Source: Holophagales bacterium (GTDB taxonomy: Bacteria; Acidobacteriota; Thermoanaerobaculia; UBA5066). Taken from it: a stretch of 64,000 nucleotides of DNA. Below are positions 27,732 through 37,530 of this stretch, one piece after another. The notes under the pieces are model-generated. The model ran no database searches, was not told the DNA's origin, and saw nothing but the letters and a program-made list of their open reading frames with translations. Numbering within the stretch: the first letter of the stretch is position 1; the number at the start of each line of letters is the position of its first letter. The position numbers were made by a program, and so were the translations under genes. The stretch is taken from positions 62,001 through 126,000 of the forward strand of contig JADKBZ010000010.1 of the NCBI GenBank assembly GCA_016714815.1, in the 5' to 3' direction.

Positions 27732-28502
27732 ATGATCCGGCTCACCCGGCTGAACAAGAGCTATCCCATGGCGTCGAGCAAGCTCCACGTTCTCAAGGGG
27801 ATCGACCTCTCCATCGCCCCGGGAGAGCTCGTCGCCATCATGGGAGCATCGGGATCCGGCAAGTCGACCCTCCTGAACGTCCTGGGGCTCCTCGACGGGT
27901 ACGACGACGGGGATTACCACCTCGACGGACAGCGGATCGGGCAGATGTCCGAGACGAAGGCCGCGGGCCTCAGGGCCAGCCTCCTCGGGTTCGTCTTCCA
28001 GTCGTTCAACCTGATCCCGTTCAAGACGGCCGTCGAGAACGTCGCCCTCCCGCTCTACTACCAGGAGGTCCCGAGGCGAAAGCGAAACAAGCTCGCCGAG
28101 GAGTACCTCGACCGGGTCGGCCTCGCCGACCGCGCGGGGCACCTCCCCCGCGAGCTCTCCGGCGGGCAGCAGCAGCGCGTCGCGATCGCGCGGGCCCTCA
28201 TCTCGAACCCGAAGGTCATCCTCGCCGACGAGCCGACGGGCGCACTCGACTCCCAGACTTCGCTCGAGGTGATGGAGGTCCTCCGGGAGATCAACGCGAC
28301 CGGCGTCACCCTCCTCATCGTGACGCACGAGCGCGAGGTCGCGGCGAGGACCCGCCGCGTCATCCGCCTCCGCGACGGACGGATCGAGGGGGACGGGCCG
28401 CCCGAGACCGTCTTCGGCACGGCCTCGCCCGCCCCGGCCGCCTTCGCTCACGTCGTCGCCTCCACCTCGGACAGCGCCCCGGCCGCCGTCCTGGCGACGT
28501 GA
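27732..28502 (+). CDS. MacB-type ABC transporter ATP-binding protein
   Basis: ATPase of a tripartite export or lipoprotein-release type system. Walker A is GASGSGKST (residues about 38-46). The signature LSGGQQQRVAIARAL and Walker B VILADEP follow. The 256-residue length is somewhat long because of a C-terminal Ala-rich tail. It heads an operon with two permeases and a membrane-fusion protein. Confidence 0.93.
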   Translation: MIRLTRLNKSYPMASSKLHVLKGIDLSIAPGELVAIMGASGSGKSTLLNVLGLLDGYDDGDYHLDGQRIGQMSETKAAGLRASLLGFVFQSFNLIPFKTAVENVALPLYYQEVPRRKRNKLAEEYLDRVGLADRAGHLPRELSGGQQQRVAIARALISNPKVILADEPTGALDSQTSLEVMEVLREINATGVTLLIVTHEREVAARTRRVIRLRDGRIEGDGPPETVFGTASPAPAAFAHVVASTSDSAPAAVLAT

Positions 28503-28517
28503 GTCCGTGAGGCCGAA

Positions 28518-29750
28518 GTGATCGAGATCGACACCTGGCAGGAGATCTTCGACACGGTCCGGAAGAACAAGCTCCGGACGTTCCTCACCGGGTTCAGCGT
28601 GGCCTGGGGAATCCTCATGCTCATCGTCCTTCTCGGCTCCGGGCAGGGCCTCTCGAAGGGAGTCGAGTACGGCTTCCGGGACGACGCCACGAACAGCATC
28701 TGGATCCGGAGCGGCCAGACGAGCGTCCCGTGGAAAGGACTCCGGCCGGGGCGGACGGTTCAGTTCACGAACGAGGACTACGACACCATCCGCGAGGGCG
28801 TGAAGGGCGTCGAGCACATCACCTCGCGCTTCTTCATCCGCGGGACGCTGACGGTCGCCTGGCACGGCGAGACGTCCAGCTTCGACGTCCGCGCCGTCCA
28901 CCCCGACCACCAGCACCTCGAGAAGTCGATCGTGACCGAGGGACGCTTCCTCAACCCCACGGACGTCGACGAGCACCGGAAGGTCGCCGTCATCGGCGAG
29001 CGCGTGAAGGCCCAGCTCTTCAGGGCGGCCCCCGCCCTCGGCGAGTACCTCGAGATCAAGGGGGTCCCGTTCCAGGTCGTCGGGGTCTTCACCGACGTCG
29101 GCGGCGAGGGGGAGCAGGAGAAGATCTACATCCCGATCTCGACCGCCCAGCGGACCTACGGCGGCGCGAACAAGGTCGCGATGATCATGATGACCGTCGG
29201 CGATGCCTCGGTCGACGAGAGCCAGGCCATTGCGACCGACCTGAGGCTCAGGGTCGCCGAACGGCACGACTTCGACCCCGACGACAAGCGGGCCGTCTTC
29301 ATCTCGAACGCCGTCGTCGAGTTCCAGCGGTTCGTCGACCTGATGGGCGGCATCCGCGCGTTCGTCTGGGTCATCGGCATCGGGACGCTTCTCGCCGGCG
29401 TCGTCGGCGTCTCGAACATCATGATGATCGCCGTGAAGGAGCGGACGAAGGAGATCGGGATCCGCAAGGCGGTCGGCGCGACGCCCCTCTCCGTCATGTC
29501 TCTCATCCTGAAGGAGGCGATCCTCGTCACGGGGGTCGCCGGCTACGTCGGGCTCGTCGCGGGGGTCGCGCTCCTCGAGCTGATGTCGCGATCGCTCGGG
29601 GAGTCCGAGATGTTCCGCAACCCCGAGGTCGACTTCGGCGTCGCCGTCTCGGCGACGCTTCTCCTCGTCGTGGCGGGCGGCGTGGCCGGCTTCTTCCCGG
29701 CTCGCAAGGCCGCCGCGATCCGCCCCGTCGAAGCCCTCAGGGACGAGTAG
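28518..29750 (+). CDS. MacB/FtsX-type ABC permease (first)
   Basis: The 410-residue product has an N-terminal transmembrane helix (FLTGFSVAWGILMLIVLLGS), a large periplasmic MacB-PCD-like domain and three C-terminal helices with the FtsX motif NIMMIAVKERTKEIGIRKAVGAT. GTG 28518 lies 15 nt after the ATPase stop. It pairs with the next permease to form a heterodimer. Confidence 0.92.
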   Translation: MIEIDTWQEIFDTVRKNKLRTFLTGFSVAWGILMLIVLLGSGQGLSKGVEYGFRDDATNSIWIRSGQTSVPWKGLRPGRTVQFTNEDYDTIREGVKGVEHITSRFFIRGTLTVAWHGETSSFDVRAVHPDHQHLEKSIVTEGRFLNPTDVDEHRKVAVIGERVKAQLFRAAPALGEYLEIKGVPFQVVGVFTDVGGEGEQEKIYIPISTAQRTYGGANKVAMIMMTVGDASVDESQAIATDLRLRVAERHDFDPDDKRAVFISNAVVEFQRFVDLMGGIRAFVWVIGIGTLLAGVVGVSNIMMIAVKERTKEIGIRKAVGATPLSVMSLILKEAILVTGVAGYVGLVAGVALLELMSRSLGESEMFRNPEVDFGVAVSATLLLVVAGGVAGFFPARKAAAIRPVEALRDE

Positions 29751-29752
29751 CC

Positions 29753-31018
29753 ATGACGCACCTCCTCGACCTCGACCACTGGCAGGAGATCCGGGTCGCG
29801 CTCCTCAGGAACAGGACCCGGACGCTCCTCACGGCCTTCGGCGTCTTCTGGGGAATCTTCCTCCTCATGGTGATGCTCGGGTCGGGATCGGGCCTGAGGA
29901 ATGGCGTCCTGCAGGGATTCTCCGACGGCGCGACGAACAGCTTCTTCCTCTGGACGCAGCGGACCCAGAAGCCCTACGCCGGGATGCCCGCCGGGCGCGG
30001 CATCCGGATGACGAACGCCGACGTCGCCGCGATCCGCGAGAAGGTCCCGGAGGCCGAGGTCGTCGCCCCGCGCAACCAGCTCCGCGGTTTCGGCGGCGGC
30101 AACAACGTCTCCCGCGGCCGGAAGACCGGCGCCTTCAGCGTCATGGGCGACTACCCCGAGATCCGCCGGGTCCAGTCGCTGAGGATCGAGACGGGGCGGT
30201 TCCTGAACCCGATCGACGTCGAGGAGAGCCGGAAGGTCGCGGTCATCGGGACCCGCGTCCGGGAGCTCCTCTTCGCGCGCGGGGAGGAGCCGATCGGCGA
30301 TTCGATCGTCATCCGGGGGGTCTACTTCCAGGTCGTCGGCGTCTTCGTCTCACCGCAGACGGGAGACGCGGCCGAGCGCGACGCGCAGACGATCTTCGTT
30401 CCGTTCACGACGTTCCAGCGAGCCTTCAACTACGGCGACCGCGTCGGCTGGATGGCGATCATCTCCCGCCCCGACGTCCCCGCCTCCGTCGCCGAGGAGA
30501 AGGTCCTCTCCCTCCTCCGCTCGCGGCACAAGGTGGCCCCCGACGACCTCCGCGCCTTCGGCCACTTCAACCTCGAGGAGGAGTACACGAAGATCCAGGG
30601 GCTCTTCTCGGGAATCCGCCTCCTCGTCTGGATCGTCGGCGTCGGGACGCTCGCCGCAGGGGTCATCGGCGTCTCGAACATCATGCTCATCATCGTCAGG
30701 GAGCGGACGAAGGAGATCGGTATCCGGCGGGCGCTCGGGGCGAAGCCCTCGGCCGTCGTCAGCCAGATCGTCTCCGAGTCCGTCATCCTGACGTCGCTCG
30801 CCGGCTACCTCGGCCTCGTCGCCGGGATCGCCCTCGTCGTCGGCATCGGCAGGCTCCTCCCGCCGGGCGGCGCGGGGATGTTCCTCGACCCCGACGTCGG
30901 CGTCGGCGAGGCTCTCCAGGCGCTCGCCATCCTCGTCGTGGCCGGCGTCCTCGCCGGCCTCGCCCCCGCGCAGCGCGCCCTCGCCGTCAGCCCCACCGTC
31001 GCCCTCAGATCGGAGTGA
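29753..31018 (+). CDS. MacB/FtsX-type ABC permease (second)
   Basis: The 421-residue paralogue of the preceding gene has the same architecture: N-terminal helix, periplasmic domain, and C-terminal helices with NIMLIIVRERTKEIGIRRALGA. Its ATG lies 2 nt after the preceding stop. Sequence divergence and an extra segment in the periplasmic part (QTGDAAERDAQTIFVPF) suggest a heterodimer rather than redundancy. Confidence 0.92.
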   Translation: MTHLLDLDHWQEIRVALLRNRTRTLLTAFGVFWGIFLLMVMLGSGSGLRNGVLQGFSDGATNSFFLWTQRTQKPYAGMPAGRGIRMTNADVAAIREKVPEAEVVAPRNQLRGFGGGNNVSRGRKTGAFSVMGDYPEIRRVQSLRIETGRFLNPIDVEESRKVAVIGTRVRELLFARGEEPIGDSIVIRGVYFQVVGVFVSPQTGDAAERDAQTIFVPFTTFQRAFNYGDRVGWMAIISRPDVPASVAEEKVLSLLRSRHKVAPDDLRAFGHFNLEEEYTKIQGLFSGIRLLVWIVGVGTLAAGVIGVSNIMLIIVRERTKEIGIRRALGAKPSAVVSQIVSESVILTSLAGYLGLVAGIALVVGIGRLLPPGGAGMFLDPDVGVGEALQALAILVVAGVLAGLAPAQRALAVSPTVALRSE

Positions 31019-31025
31019 CCGTCCC

Positions 31026-32138
31026 ATGCTGAAGAAGATCCTCGGAATCGCCGCCGGCCTCGTCGTCCTCGCCCTCTTCGCGGGGACCGTCTGGTTCCTC
31101 TGGGCCAAGTCGCAGAAAGCCGAGACCGTCTGGCAGACCGAGTCGCCGAAGGTCGCGACGATCATCAAGAAGGCCGTCTCGACCGGCTCCGTCGTCCCGC
31201 GGCAGGAGGTCGCCATCAAGCCGCGCGTCTCGGGGATCGTCGAGGAGATCCACGTCGAGGCCGGGGCGAAGATCAGGGAGGGGGACCTCATCGCGAAGAT
31301 CCGCCTCGTCCCCGACATGGTCCGGCTCAACGAGGCGCAGAGCCGCGTGGAGAAGGCGAAGATCGCCCTCGACGCCGCCGAGAAGGACCACGCGCGGAAC
31401 GTGGCGCTCGCCCGCGACGGAACGATCTCGGCCTCCGCCTTTCAGACGTACCAGACCGCGCTCGAGAACACGCGGACCGAGCTCAGGACCGCGAGCGACA
31501 ACCTCGACCTGATCCAGAAGGGGATCTCCCGGACGACGGGCGACGCCTCGAACACCCTCGTCCGCTCCACGATCGCGGGGACCGTCCTCGAGGTGCCGGT
31601 GAAGGTCGGCAACTCCGTCATCGAGACGAATACCTTCAACGAGGGGACGACGATCGCCACGATCGCCGACATGGGCGACATGATCTTCCTCGGCAAGGTG
31701 GACGAGTCGGAAGTGGGCAAGCTCAAGCCCGGGATGACGCTCCTCCTGACGATCGGCGCCGTGGAGGGGAAGAAGCCCGAGGCGACGCTCGAGCACATCG
31801 CCCCGAAGGGGGTCGAGAAGGAGGGGGCGATCCAGTTCGAGATCAAGGCGGCGCTGAAGCCGATCAAGGACGTCGTGATCCGCGCGAACTACAGCGCGAA
31901 CGCCGACATCGTCCTCGACCGGAGGGACGACGTCCTCGCGCTGAACGAGAGCCTCCTCGCCTTCGAGGACGGAAAGAAGTTCGTCGAGGTCGAGACCGCC
32001 CCGCAGAAGTTCGAGAAGCGAGAGGTGAAGACCGGCCTCTCCGACGGCATCCAGGTCGAGATCCTCTCGGGCCTCGTGGAGAAGGACAAGGTCAAGGGTC
32101 CGCCGGAGAAGACGGAGAAGGCGAAGTCGGGAAGCTGA
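31026..32138 (+). CDS. MacA/HlyD-like periplasmic membrane-fusion protein
   Basis: 370 residues with an N-terminal anchor helix (IAAGLVVLALFAGTVWFLWA), a lipoyl-like half-motif (SGIVEEIHVEAGAKIREGD), a helical hairpin (about 100-165) and the second lipoyl half (STIAGTVLEVPVKVGNSV). It would bridge the MacB-like permeases to an outer-membrane channel. No TolC-type gene is in the window. It starts 7 nt after the second permease. Confidence 0.9.
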   Translation: MLKKILGIAAGLVVLALFAGTVWFLWAKSQKAETVWQTESPKVATIIKKAVSTGSVVPRQEVAIKPRVSGIVEEIHVEAGAKIREGDLIAKIRLVPDMVRLNEAQSRVEKAKIALDAAEKDHARNVALARDGTISASAFQTYQTALENTRTELRTASDNLDLIQKGISRTTGDASNTLVRSTIAGTVLEVPVKVGNSVIETNTFNEGTTIATIADMGDMIFLGKVDESEVGKLKPGMTLLLTIGAVEGKKPEATLEHIAPKGVEKEGAIQFEIKAALKPIKDVVIRANYSANADIVLDRRDDVLALNESLLAFEDGKKFVEVETAPQKFEKREVKTGLSDGIQVEILSGLVEKDKVKGPPEKTEKAKSGS

Positions 32139-32166
32139 CCGGCGTCCGTTCGCGGTGCGGTCGCGC

Positions 32167-33021
32167 TCAGAGCCCAGAGCGGACCCGCGCCTCGTAGAAG
32201 AGGAACCGGCCCGCGGCCTCCGCGGCGAAGGCGAGAACGAGGGCCGAGACGACGGGCCACGCCGTGTCCGGGGCGAGGCGAGTCGCGAGGCCGGTGGCGA
32301 CGGCGAGTGCCGTGAGGGCGATCCGCGCCGCGACGAGCACGCGCCGTTCGCGGCCCGTCCGCGCGAAGGCCTCGCGCTCGGCTCCGCTCCCCCGCGCGAG
32401 CCGCCTAAGCCAGAGGAGCCCCGATACGAGGGCCACGACGAGGACGACGAGCCCCGTGGCGAGGAGCGGGAGCGGGCCCCGGGCAGGGTCCGTCGAGTGG
32501 GGACCGCGAAGTGCGAGCCCCGCCGCGACGGCGAGGGCACCGAGCGCGACGGCCGTCGCGAAGAAGGCGACCGGCGTCGCGCGCTGATCCCACGAGGGGA
32601 CCGTCCGGAGACGGTAGGCCCGAGCCATCGTCACGACGAGGCCGAATCCCGCGACCGCGGCGAAGCCGTGCGCGAAGCCGGCGGCCAGGCCCGCCGGACC
32701 GGGCCGCAGCCGGAGGAGGGTCGCCGCGGCGAGGGCGGCGGAGAAGAGCGCCGCGAGGAGGATCTCGCGGCTCAGCCACGAGGAGCCCAGGTTCCCGAGG
32801 GCGCGGACCGCGTTGCGGGGGCTGCCGAGGTGGAGGAACGACGCCGCGAGGCCGAGCACGGCGGCGACGAGCGCGAACGAGAGGATCGGCAGTGCGGCCG
32901 CTTCCACGGAAGGGCCCGCGCCCGCGCGGGCCGCGCGCCACTCGAACGCGAGGAGGAACCCGGCCGTCCCCACCGCCGCCTGCGTCAGGACCGTGAAGGC
33001 GACGAGCGAGCCGTCCCTCAA
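32167..33021 (-). CDS. DmsC-like membrane anchor subunit of a molybdo-oxidoreductase
   Basis: 284 residues with about eight hydrophobic helices, beginning GSLVAFTVLTQAAVGTAGFLLAF, a DmsC-family pattern. It would tie the catalytic and iron-sulphur subunits to the membrane and exchange electrons with quinone. The TTG start at 33021 overlaps the stop of the DmsB-like gene (TTGA), and no other start fits. Confidence 0.82.
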   Translation of the reverse strand: MRDGSLVAFTVLTQAAVGTAGFLLAFEWRAARAGAGPSVEAAALPILSFALVAAVLGLAASFLHLGSPRNAVRALGNLGSSWLSREILLAALFSAALAAATLLRLRPGPAGLAAGFAHGFAAVAGFGLVVTMARAYRLRTVPSWDQRATPVAFFATAVALGALAVAAGLALRGPHSTDPARGPLPLLATGLVVLVVALVSGLLWLRRLARGSGAEREAFARTGRERRVLVAARIALTALAVATGLATRLAPDTAWPVVSALVLAFAAEAAGRFLFYEARVRSGL

Positions 33022-33635
33022 CGCTCCACCTCCTCGACGTTTGCGATCTCTCCGTCCGCCTCCGAGCGAGGCGCGGCCGGATGGGGCGTCAGGCGGAGCG
33101 CCGGCTCCGTCAGCCGCGGGTCTGGGAGCGGGAAGCCGGCGGCCTCCCCGTACCGGCGCTCCATCTCGAGGCGCGGCCCGAAGTCGAGGGCGCGCATCGG
33201 GCAGGCGGAGACGCACGAGGGAGACAACCCCGCCTCGATGCGGTCGGCGCAGAGGTCGCACTTCGTCATGACGCCCCGCTGGGTGTCGAACCGGGGGGCG
33301 CCGTACGGGCAGGCCCACTCGCAGTAGCGGCACCCCATGCACTTGCCGGAGTCGAGGAGGACGACGCCGTCCTCGCGCTGGCGGACAGCACCCGTCGGGC
33401 AGACCTCCGCGCAGACGGGCCGCTCGCAGTGGTTGCAGGAGAGGGAGAGGTTCCAGGCGAAGACGTCGTGCGTCCACGCGGCGCCCGCTCGCGCCCACCC
33501 GCCCCCCGAGACCTCGTAGACCCGCCGCCAGAGGATGCCGGCGGGGAGGTCGTTGTGGTCCTTGCAGGCAGCCTGGCAGGCCTTGCAGCCGGTGCAGGAC
33601 GAGGCGTCGAAGTGGACGACGAAGGGGCCCGTCAC
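33018..33635 (-). CDS. DmsB-like ferredoxin subunit with four [4Fe-4S] motifs
   Basis: 205 residues with four cysteine clusters: CTGCKACQAAC, CNHCERPVCAEVCP, CMGCRYCEWACP and CDLCADRIEAG...CVSACP, as in DmsB and related electron-transfer subunits. The C-terminal 40 residues are a variable tail. GTG 33635 overlaps the stop of the catalytic subunit (GTGA), so synthesis is coupled. Confidence 0.92.
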   Translation of the reverse strand: MTGPFVVHFDASSCTGCKACQAACKDHNDLPAGILWRRVYEVSGGGWARAGAAWTHDVFAWNLSLSCNHCERPVCAEVCPTGAVRQREDGVVLLDSGKCMGCRYCEWACPYGAPRFDTQRGVMTKCDLCADRIEAGLSPSCVSACPMRALDFGPRLEMERRYGEAAGFPLPDPRLTEPALRLTPHPAAPRSEADGEIANVEEVER

Positions 33636-36088
33636 CGGCGCCCCTCCGCGTTGCGGAACGCCGCGGCCGCGGGTCGCGGCCGCTTCGCGCGTCCCGGTTC
33701 CGCGCTCCCCTTCTCCGCCCGTTCCACCTCTGCCATCGCGGTGTGCTGCGCGGAGCCGAAGGCGAGCGGCGTCCAGCGCTCGCTCGTCAGGACGTTCACG
33801 TTGCCGCGGCGGTCCTCGCCCCGCTCGTCGGGCGTCCACCACGCCCCCTGCGGGATGTCGATCACGCCCGGGAGGATCCGCGGCGTCACCCGGCACCGGA
33901 GGACCACGGCGCCACGGCCATTGAAGACACGGACCTCGTCGCCGTCCGAAATGCTGCGCGCCTCGGCGTCGAGCGGGTTGAGGAAGACGCGCTGCGGGAA
34001 CGCCTCCTCCAGCCAGTCGTTGTTGTCGTGGATGGAGTGGACGCGGTGGAGCGTGTGGTGGCCGATCACCTGCAGCGGGTACGTCGCTGCCTCCTGGCCG
34101 AACGGGCTCTCCCACTCCTCGACGTACTTCGGGACGGCGGGGATCTCGTCGGGCCGCCCCTTCTCGTGGAGCGCCTTCGAGAAGATCTCGATCTTCCCCG
34201 ACGGGGTGTCGAGCGGGTGCCCTTCCGGGTCGCGCCGGAACTCCTCGAACGCCACCGCGGGGCGGGTCACCGGCTTCGCCCAGACGCCGACGTTCTTCTC
34301 GAGGAGCTCCGCGAGCGGCGGAAGGTCGGGGAACCGCGTCTCCCGATAGCGGTCGAGGACCCACTCCACCCAGCCCCGCTCGTCACGCCCCTCGGTGAAG
34401 GCTTCTTCCACGCCGAGTCGCCTCGCGAGGTCGGCGCAGATCCGGTAGTCGCTCCGGCACTCGCCGGGAGGCTCGACCACCTTCGGCATCAGGATGACCT
34501 CGTCGCCGTACTTCCACCCGTCCTCGACGCCCCACGTCTCGAACTGCGTGCAGGCGGGGAGGACGACGTCGGCGAAGCGGGCCGTCGGCGTCAGGAAGTT
34601 GTCCTGGACGACGAGGAACTCCACCTTCGATTCGTCGGCGAGGATCCGCGCGGTCCGGTTCACGTTCGCGTGCTGGTTGATCAGCGCGTTCGTCGCGACC
34701 GCGTAGATCAGCTTCACGTCGCTCCCGAGGCGACGAGCGGAGGGCTCGGCCCCCAGCACTGCCGCGGCGTCCCGGCCCCGCGCGACGGTTCCCGAAAAGA
34801 CGACGCCGTCCCCTTCCCCCATCTCGCGGCCCCTCTGGACCGCCTCGGTCCAGAGGAAGCACGGGATCGCCGCGCCGAACGGGTTCTCGCCGGTCGGGAA
34901 GACGGTCCAGAAGGGGCCGCCGTCGGGCGCCTGGTTCCCGAGGCCCGAGGCCCAGCCGCCGGGGATCCCGACGTTCCCCGCGAGCGCCGCCAGGACGCAT
35001 CCGGCCCGGACGACCTGCTCGCCGTACGCCCGCCGCTGCATCCCGTAGCCCTGGTAGAGGACGCCCGGGACATTCGTTGCGTACTCGCGCGCGAGGCGGG
35101 CGATCGTCGCGCGCGGCACGGTCGTGATCGGCTCGGCCCACTCGGGCGTCTTCGGGACGCCGTCCCTGGCGCCGAGGAGGTACTCGCGGTAGCTTTCCTC
35201 CCCCTCGCACCCGGGCGGCATCTGCGAGGCGTCGAAGCCGACGCAGTGGGTCCTCACGAACTCCGCGTCGTAGAGCCCATCGGTCACCATGACGTAGGCC
35301 ATCGCGGTCATGAGCGCGGCGTCGGTGCCGGGGCGGATCGGGACCCACTCGTCGGCGAGCGAGGCGGCCGAGAGGCTGTGCCGCGGGTCGATGCAGACGA
35401 CGCGGGCGCCCCGCTGCCGCGCGAGCTTCAGGAAGAAATCGCTGTTCGTCCCGTCGCGCATCTCCGCCGGGTTCCAGCCCCACATCAGGATCAGCTTCGC
35501 GTTGAGCCAGTCCTGCCGCTGGTTGCCGGTCGTGAGGGTGCCGTAGACGGTCGGCGTCGCGACGTTGATGGCGGCCCAGGAGTAGCTGTTCCAGATCCCG
35601 AGACACCCGCCAGCGACGTTCATCAGGCGCCGGGCGACGTGCGAGCCGTTCGTCTGGTTGTAGGAGCCCGTGCCGTACGGGACGAAGAGGGCGCCGGGGC
35701 CGTACGTCTCGCGCACCCGGCGCATCTGGGAGGCGACGAGGTCGAGCGCCTCGTCCCAGGAGACCCGAACGAATTTTCCCTCCCCTCGCTTTCCGACCCG
35801 TTTCAGCGGGTGGAGGAGCCGGTCGGGGTGGTACTGGCGGCGGAGGTAGGCCCGCCCGCGGGCGCAGGCCCGCAGCTGCGGGGCTTCGAGGACGTCGGGA
35901 CGGTCGTCCGCCTCGAGGCGGACGATCCGCCCGCCAGACACCGTGGCGAGGAGGACGCAGCGGCCGCCGCAGTTGTGGGCCGGGCAGCCGACCCGGACCA
36001 TCGACTCCGTGCGACTCGCCTCGCTTCTCCGCTCGCGGCCCGTCCGGGCCGGGCCCCAGGCCATCGCTGCCGACCTCCGACCGGTCAT
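33632..36088 (-). CDS. DMSO-reductase-family molybdopterin oxidoreductase, catalytic subunit
   Basis: The 818-residue product binds molybdo-bis-MGD and an N-terminal [4Fe-4S] cluster: C35, C40, C44 (CPAHNCGGRC) and C75 (LRACARGR). Further conserved parts are GSYNQTNGSHVARRL, WGWNPAEMRDGTN and the C-terminal dinucleotide-binding domain (LQVIGHHTLHRVHS). The substrate cannot be told. Starts at 36088, 36064 or 36001 all lack a hydrophobic twin-arginine leader, unlike exported DmsA; the protein may act in the cytoplasm or rely on another export partner. Confidence 0.88.
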   Translation of the reverse strand: MTGRRSAAMAWGPARTGRERRSEASRTESMVRVGCPAHNCGGRCVLLATVSGGRIVRLEADDRPDVLEAPQLRACARGRAYLRRQYHPDRLLHPLKRVGKRGEGKFVRVSWDEALDLVASQMRRVRETYGPGALFVPYGTGSYNQTNGSHVARRLMNVAGGCLGIWNSYSWAAINVATPTVYGTLTTGNQRQDWLNAKLILMWGWNPAEMRDGTNSDFFLKLARQRGARVVCIDPRHSLSAASLADEWVPIRPGTDAALMTAMAYVMVTDGLYDAEFVRTHCVGFDASQMPPGCEGEESYREYLLGARDGVPKTPEWAEPITTVPRATIARLAREYATNVPGVLYQGYGMQRRAYGEQVVRAGCVLAALAGNVGIPGGWASGLGNQAPDGGPFWTVFPTGENPFGAAIPCFLWTEAVQRGREMGEGDGVVFSGTVARGRDAAAVLGAEPSARRLGSDVKLIYAVATNALINQHANVNRTARILADESKVEFLVVQDNFLTPTARFADVVLPACTQFETWGVEDGWKYGDEVILMPKVVEPPGECRSDYRICADLARRLGVEEAFTEGRDERGWVEWVLDRYRETRFPDLPPLAELLEKNVGVWAKPVTRPAVAFEEFRRDPEGHPLDTPSGKIEIFSKALHEKGRPDEIPAVPKYVEEWESPFGQEAATYPLQVIGHHTLHRVHSIHDNNDWLEEAFPQRVFLNPLDAEARSISDGDEVRVFNGRGAVVLRCRVTPRILPGVIDIPQGAWWTPDERGEDRRGNVNVLTSERWTPLAFGSAQHTAMAEVERAEKGSAEPGRAKRPRPAAAAFRNAEGRR

Positions 36089-36111
36089 GGTACTTCGGAA
36101 GGGGCGCGCGT

Positions 36112-37530
36112 TCAGCCCAGCCGGACCGTCCCGAGGAGTCCCGCGGGATCGAGCCGCGCCTTGAGCAGGCGGCAGACCTCCCTCACGAGCTCCGGCGTGT
36201 AGAGGTCGTAGAAGGCCTGGTTGTGCGGGCCGACCCCGTGCTCGGCGCTGTAGCTGCCGCGGAATCCGTTCACGGCGAGGTCGTAGAGGCACGGTTGCAG
36301 CTCGGCCTTCAGCTCGGCGGACGGCCGCGGCGCGTCGTCGGAACTCCAGACGAGGTTCACGTGGACTCCCCCGTCCCCCCAGTGGCCGTAGTCGCAGAAG
36401 CGGACGAAGGGCCACCCGGCGGCCACCGTCTCGCGCGCGGCGTCGACGAAGGCGGCCATCGAGGAGCGCGGGACGGAGATGTCGAAGGCGAGGACCTCGC
36501 CCTCCTGGCGGAGGCTCTCGGAGACGCCGTGGCGGATCTCCCAGAGCTCCGACGGCTTCCCCGGGAAAACGTCCGTCATCTCGCCGCCGTCCGCGGCCTC
36601 GAGCTGCTCGCCGAGGGCCGACTCGAGGAGGTCGTCGAGCGCGAGGCGCGACGGGTCGAGCGTCGAGGAGAGCTCGATGAGGACCGTGTAGGCCGGGGGC
36701 CGGCCGCCGAACGGGTCGCGAAGGCGCGGCTGGTGGCGGAAGACGGGGGCGAGCGCGGCGGCGCCGATCGCCTCGAAGGCGGTCAGCACCTCGCCGAGCT
36801 GCGTCTCGAGGCGCGCGAGGAGTCCGAGGACGGCGGCCCCCGAGGAGACGCCGACGAGCGCCGTCACCCTCTGGACGGGACGCGGGACGACGCGCATCAC
36901 CGCTTTCGTCACGACGCCGAAGACGCCCGAGGTGCCGACGAAGAGCTGCCGTGCGTCGAATCCCGTGTTGTTCTTGCGGAGCGGCCGCATCAGGTCGAGA
37001 ACCGTGCCGTCGGCGAGGACCACCTCGAGGCCGAGGAGGTTCTGGCGGACGTCGCCGTAGCGGAGGAGCCGCGTGCCGCCGGTGTTCGTGGCGACCATGC
37101 CGCCGATCGAGGGGTCGGCCCCGAGGTCGATCGGAAAGAGGAGGCCGTGCCCGGCGAGGGCTGCGTCGAGAGTGCTGAGGAGGACTCCGCCGTCCGCGGT
37201 CACCGTCCGGTCCACGGGGTCGACCTCGACCGTCCGGCTGAGCCGCTCGAGGCTCAGGACGAGCATCTCGCCGCTCCCGTCCGGCGTGGACGCCCCGACG
37301 AGTCCCGTGTTGCCCCCCTGGGCAACGACGCGCAGGCCGGCCGCGGAGGCGTGGCGAAGGAGGCGGGAGACCTCTTCCGTGCTCGACGGCCGCACCGCCG
37401 CCAGCGCCTTTCCCCGGCCGTAGCGCCACCCCTTCTCGTAGCGCTCGAGCTCGTGCGGCTCGACGACCACGGCGCCCTCGCCGAGGAGGGCGCGGAGAGA
37501 CGCGAGGACCTCGTCGCGCGTCGTGCTCAC
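36112..37530 (-). CDS. FAD-linked oxidase, probable D-2-hydroxyglutarate dehydrogenase
   Basis: The 472-residue protein has the FAD-binding PCMH domain (about 35-215; VVAQGGNTGLVGAS, LGADPSIGGMVATNTGG) and a C-terminal oxidase domain with GSYSAEHGVGPHN, as in D-2-hydroxyglutarate and D-lactate dehydrogenases. Its GTG start at 37530 overlaps the stop of the HglS gene (GTGA). HglS makes D-2-hydroxyglutarate, so oxidation of that product to 2-oxoglutarate is the best-supported role. Confidence 0.85.
   Translation of the reverse strand: MSTTRDEVLASLRALLGEGAVVVEPHELERYEKGWRYGRGKALAAVRPSSTEEVSRLLRHASAAGLRVVAQGGNTGLVGASTPDGSGEMLVLSLERLSRTVEVDPVDRTVTADGGVLLSTLDAALAGHGLLFPIDLGADPSIGGMVATNTGGTRLLRYGDVRQNLLGLEVVLADGTVLDLMRPLRKNNTGFDARQLFVGTSGVFGVVTKAVMRVVPRPVQRVTALVGVSSGAAVLGLLARLETQLGEVLTAFEAIGAAALAPVFRHQPRLRDPFGGRPPAYTVLIELSSTLDPSRLALDDLLESALGEQLEAADGGEMTDVFPGKPSELWEIRHGVSESLRQEGEVLAFDISVPRSSMAAFVDAARETVAAGWPFVRFCDYGHWGDGGVHVNLVWSSDDAPRPSAELKAELQPCLYDLAVNGFRGSYSAEHGVGPHNQAFYDLYTPELVREVCRLLKARLDPAGLLGTVRLG

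Noticed and set aside
33743..36202. 819-codon plus-strand frame opposite the molybdopterin oxidoreductase
   Set aside because: Antisense shadow. The minus strand carries cysteine and MGD motifs.
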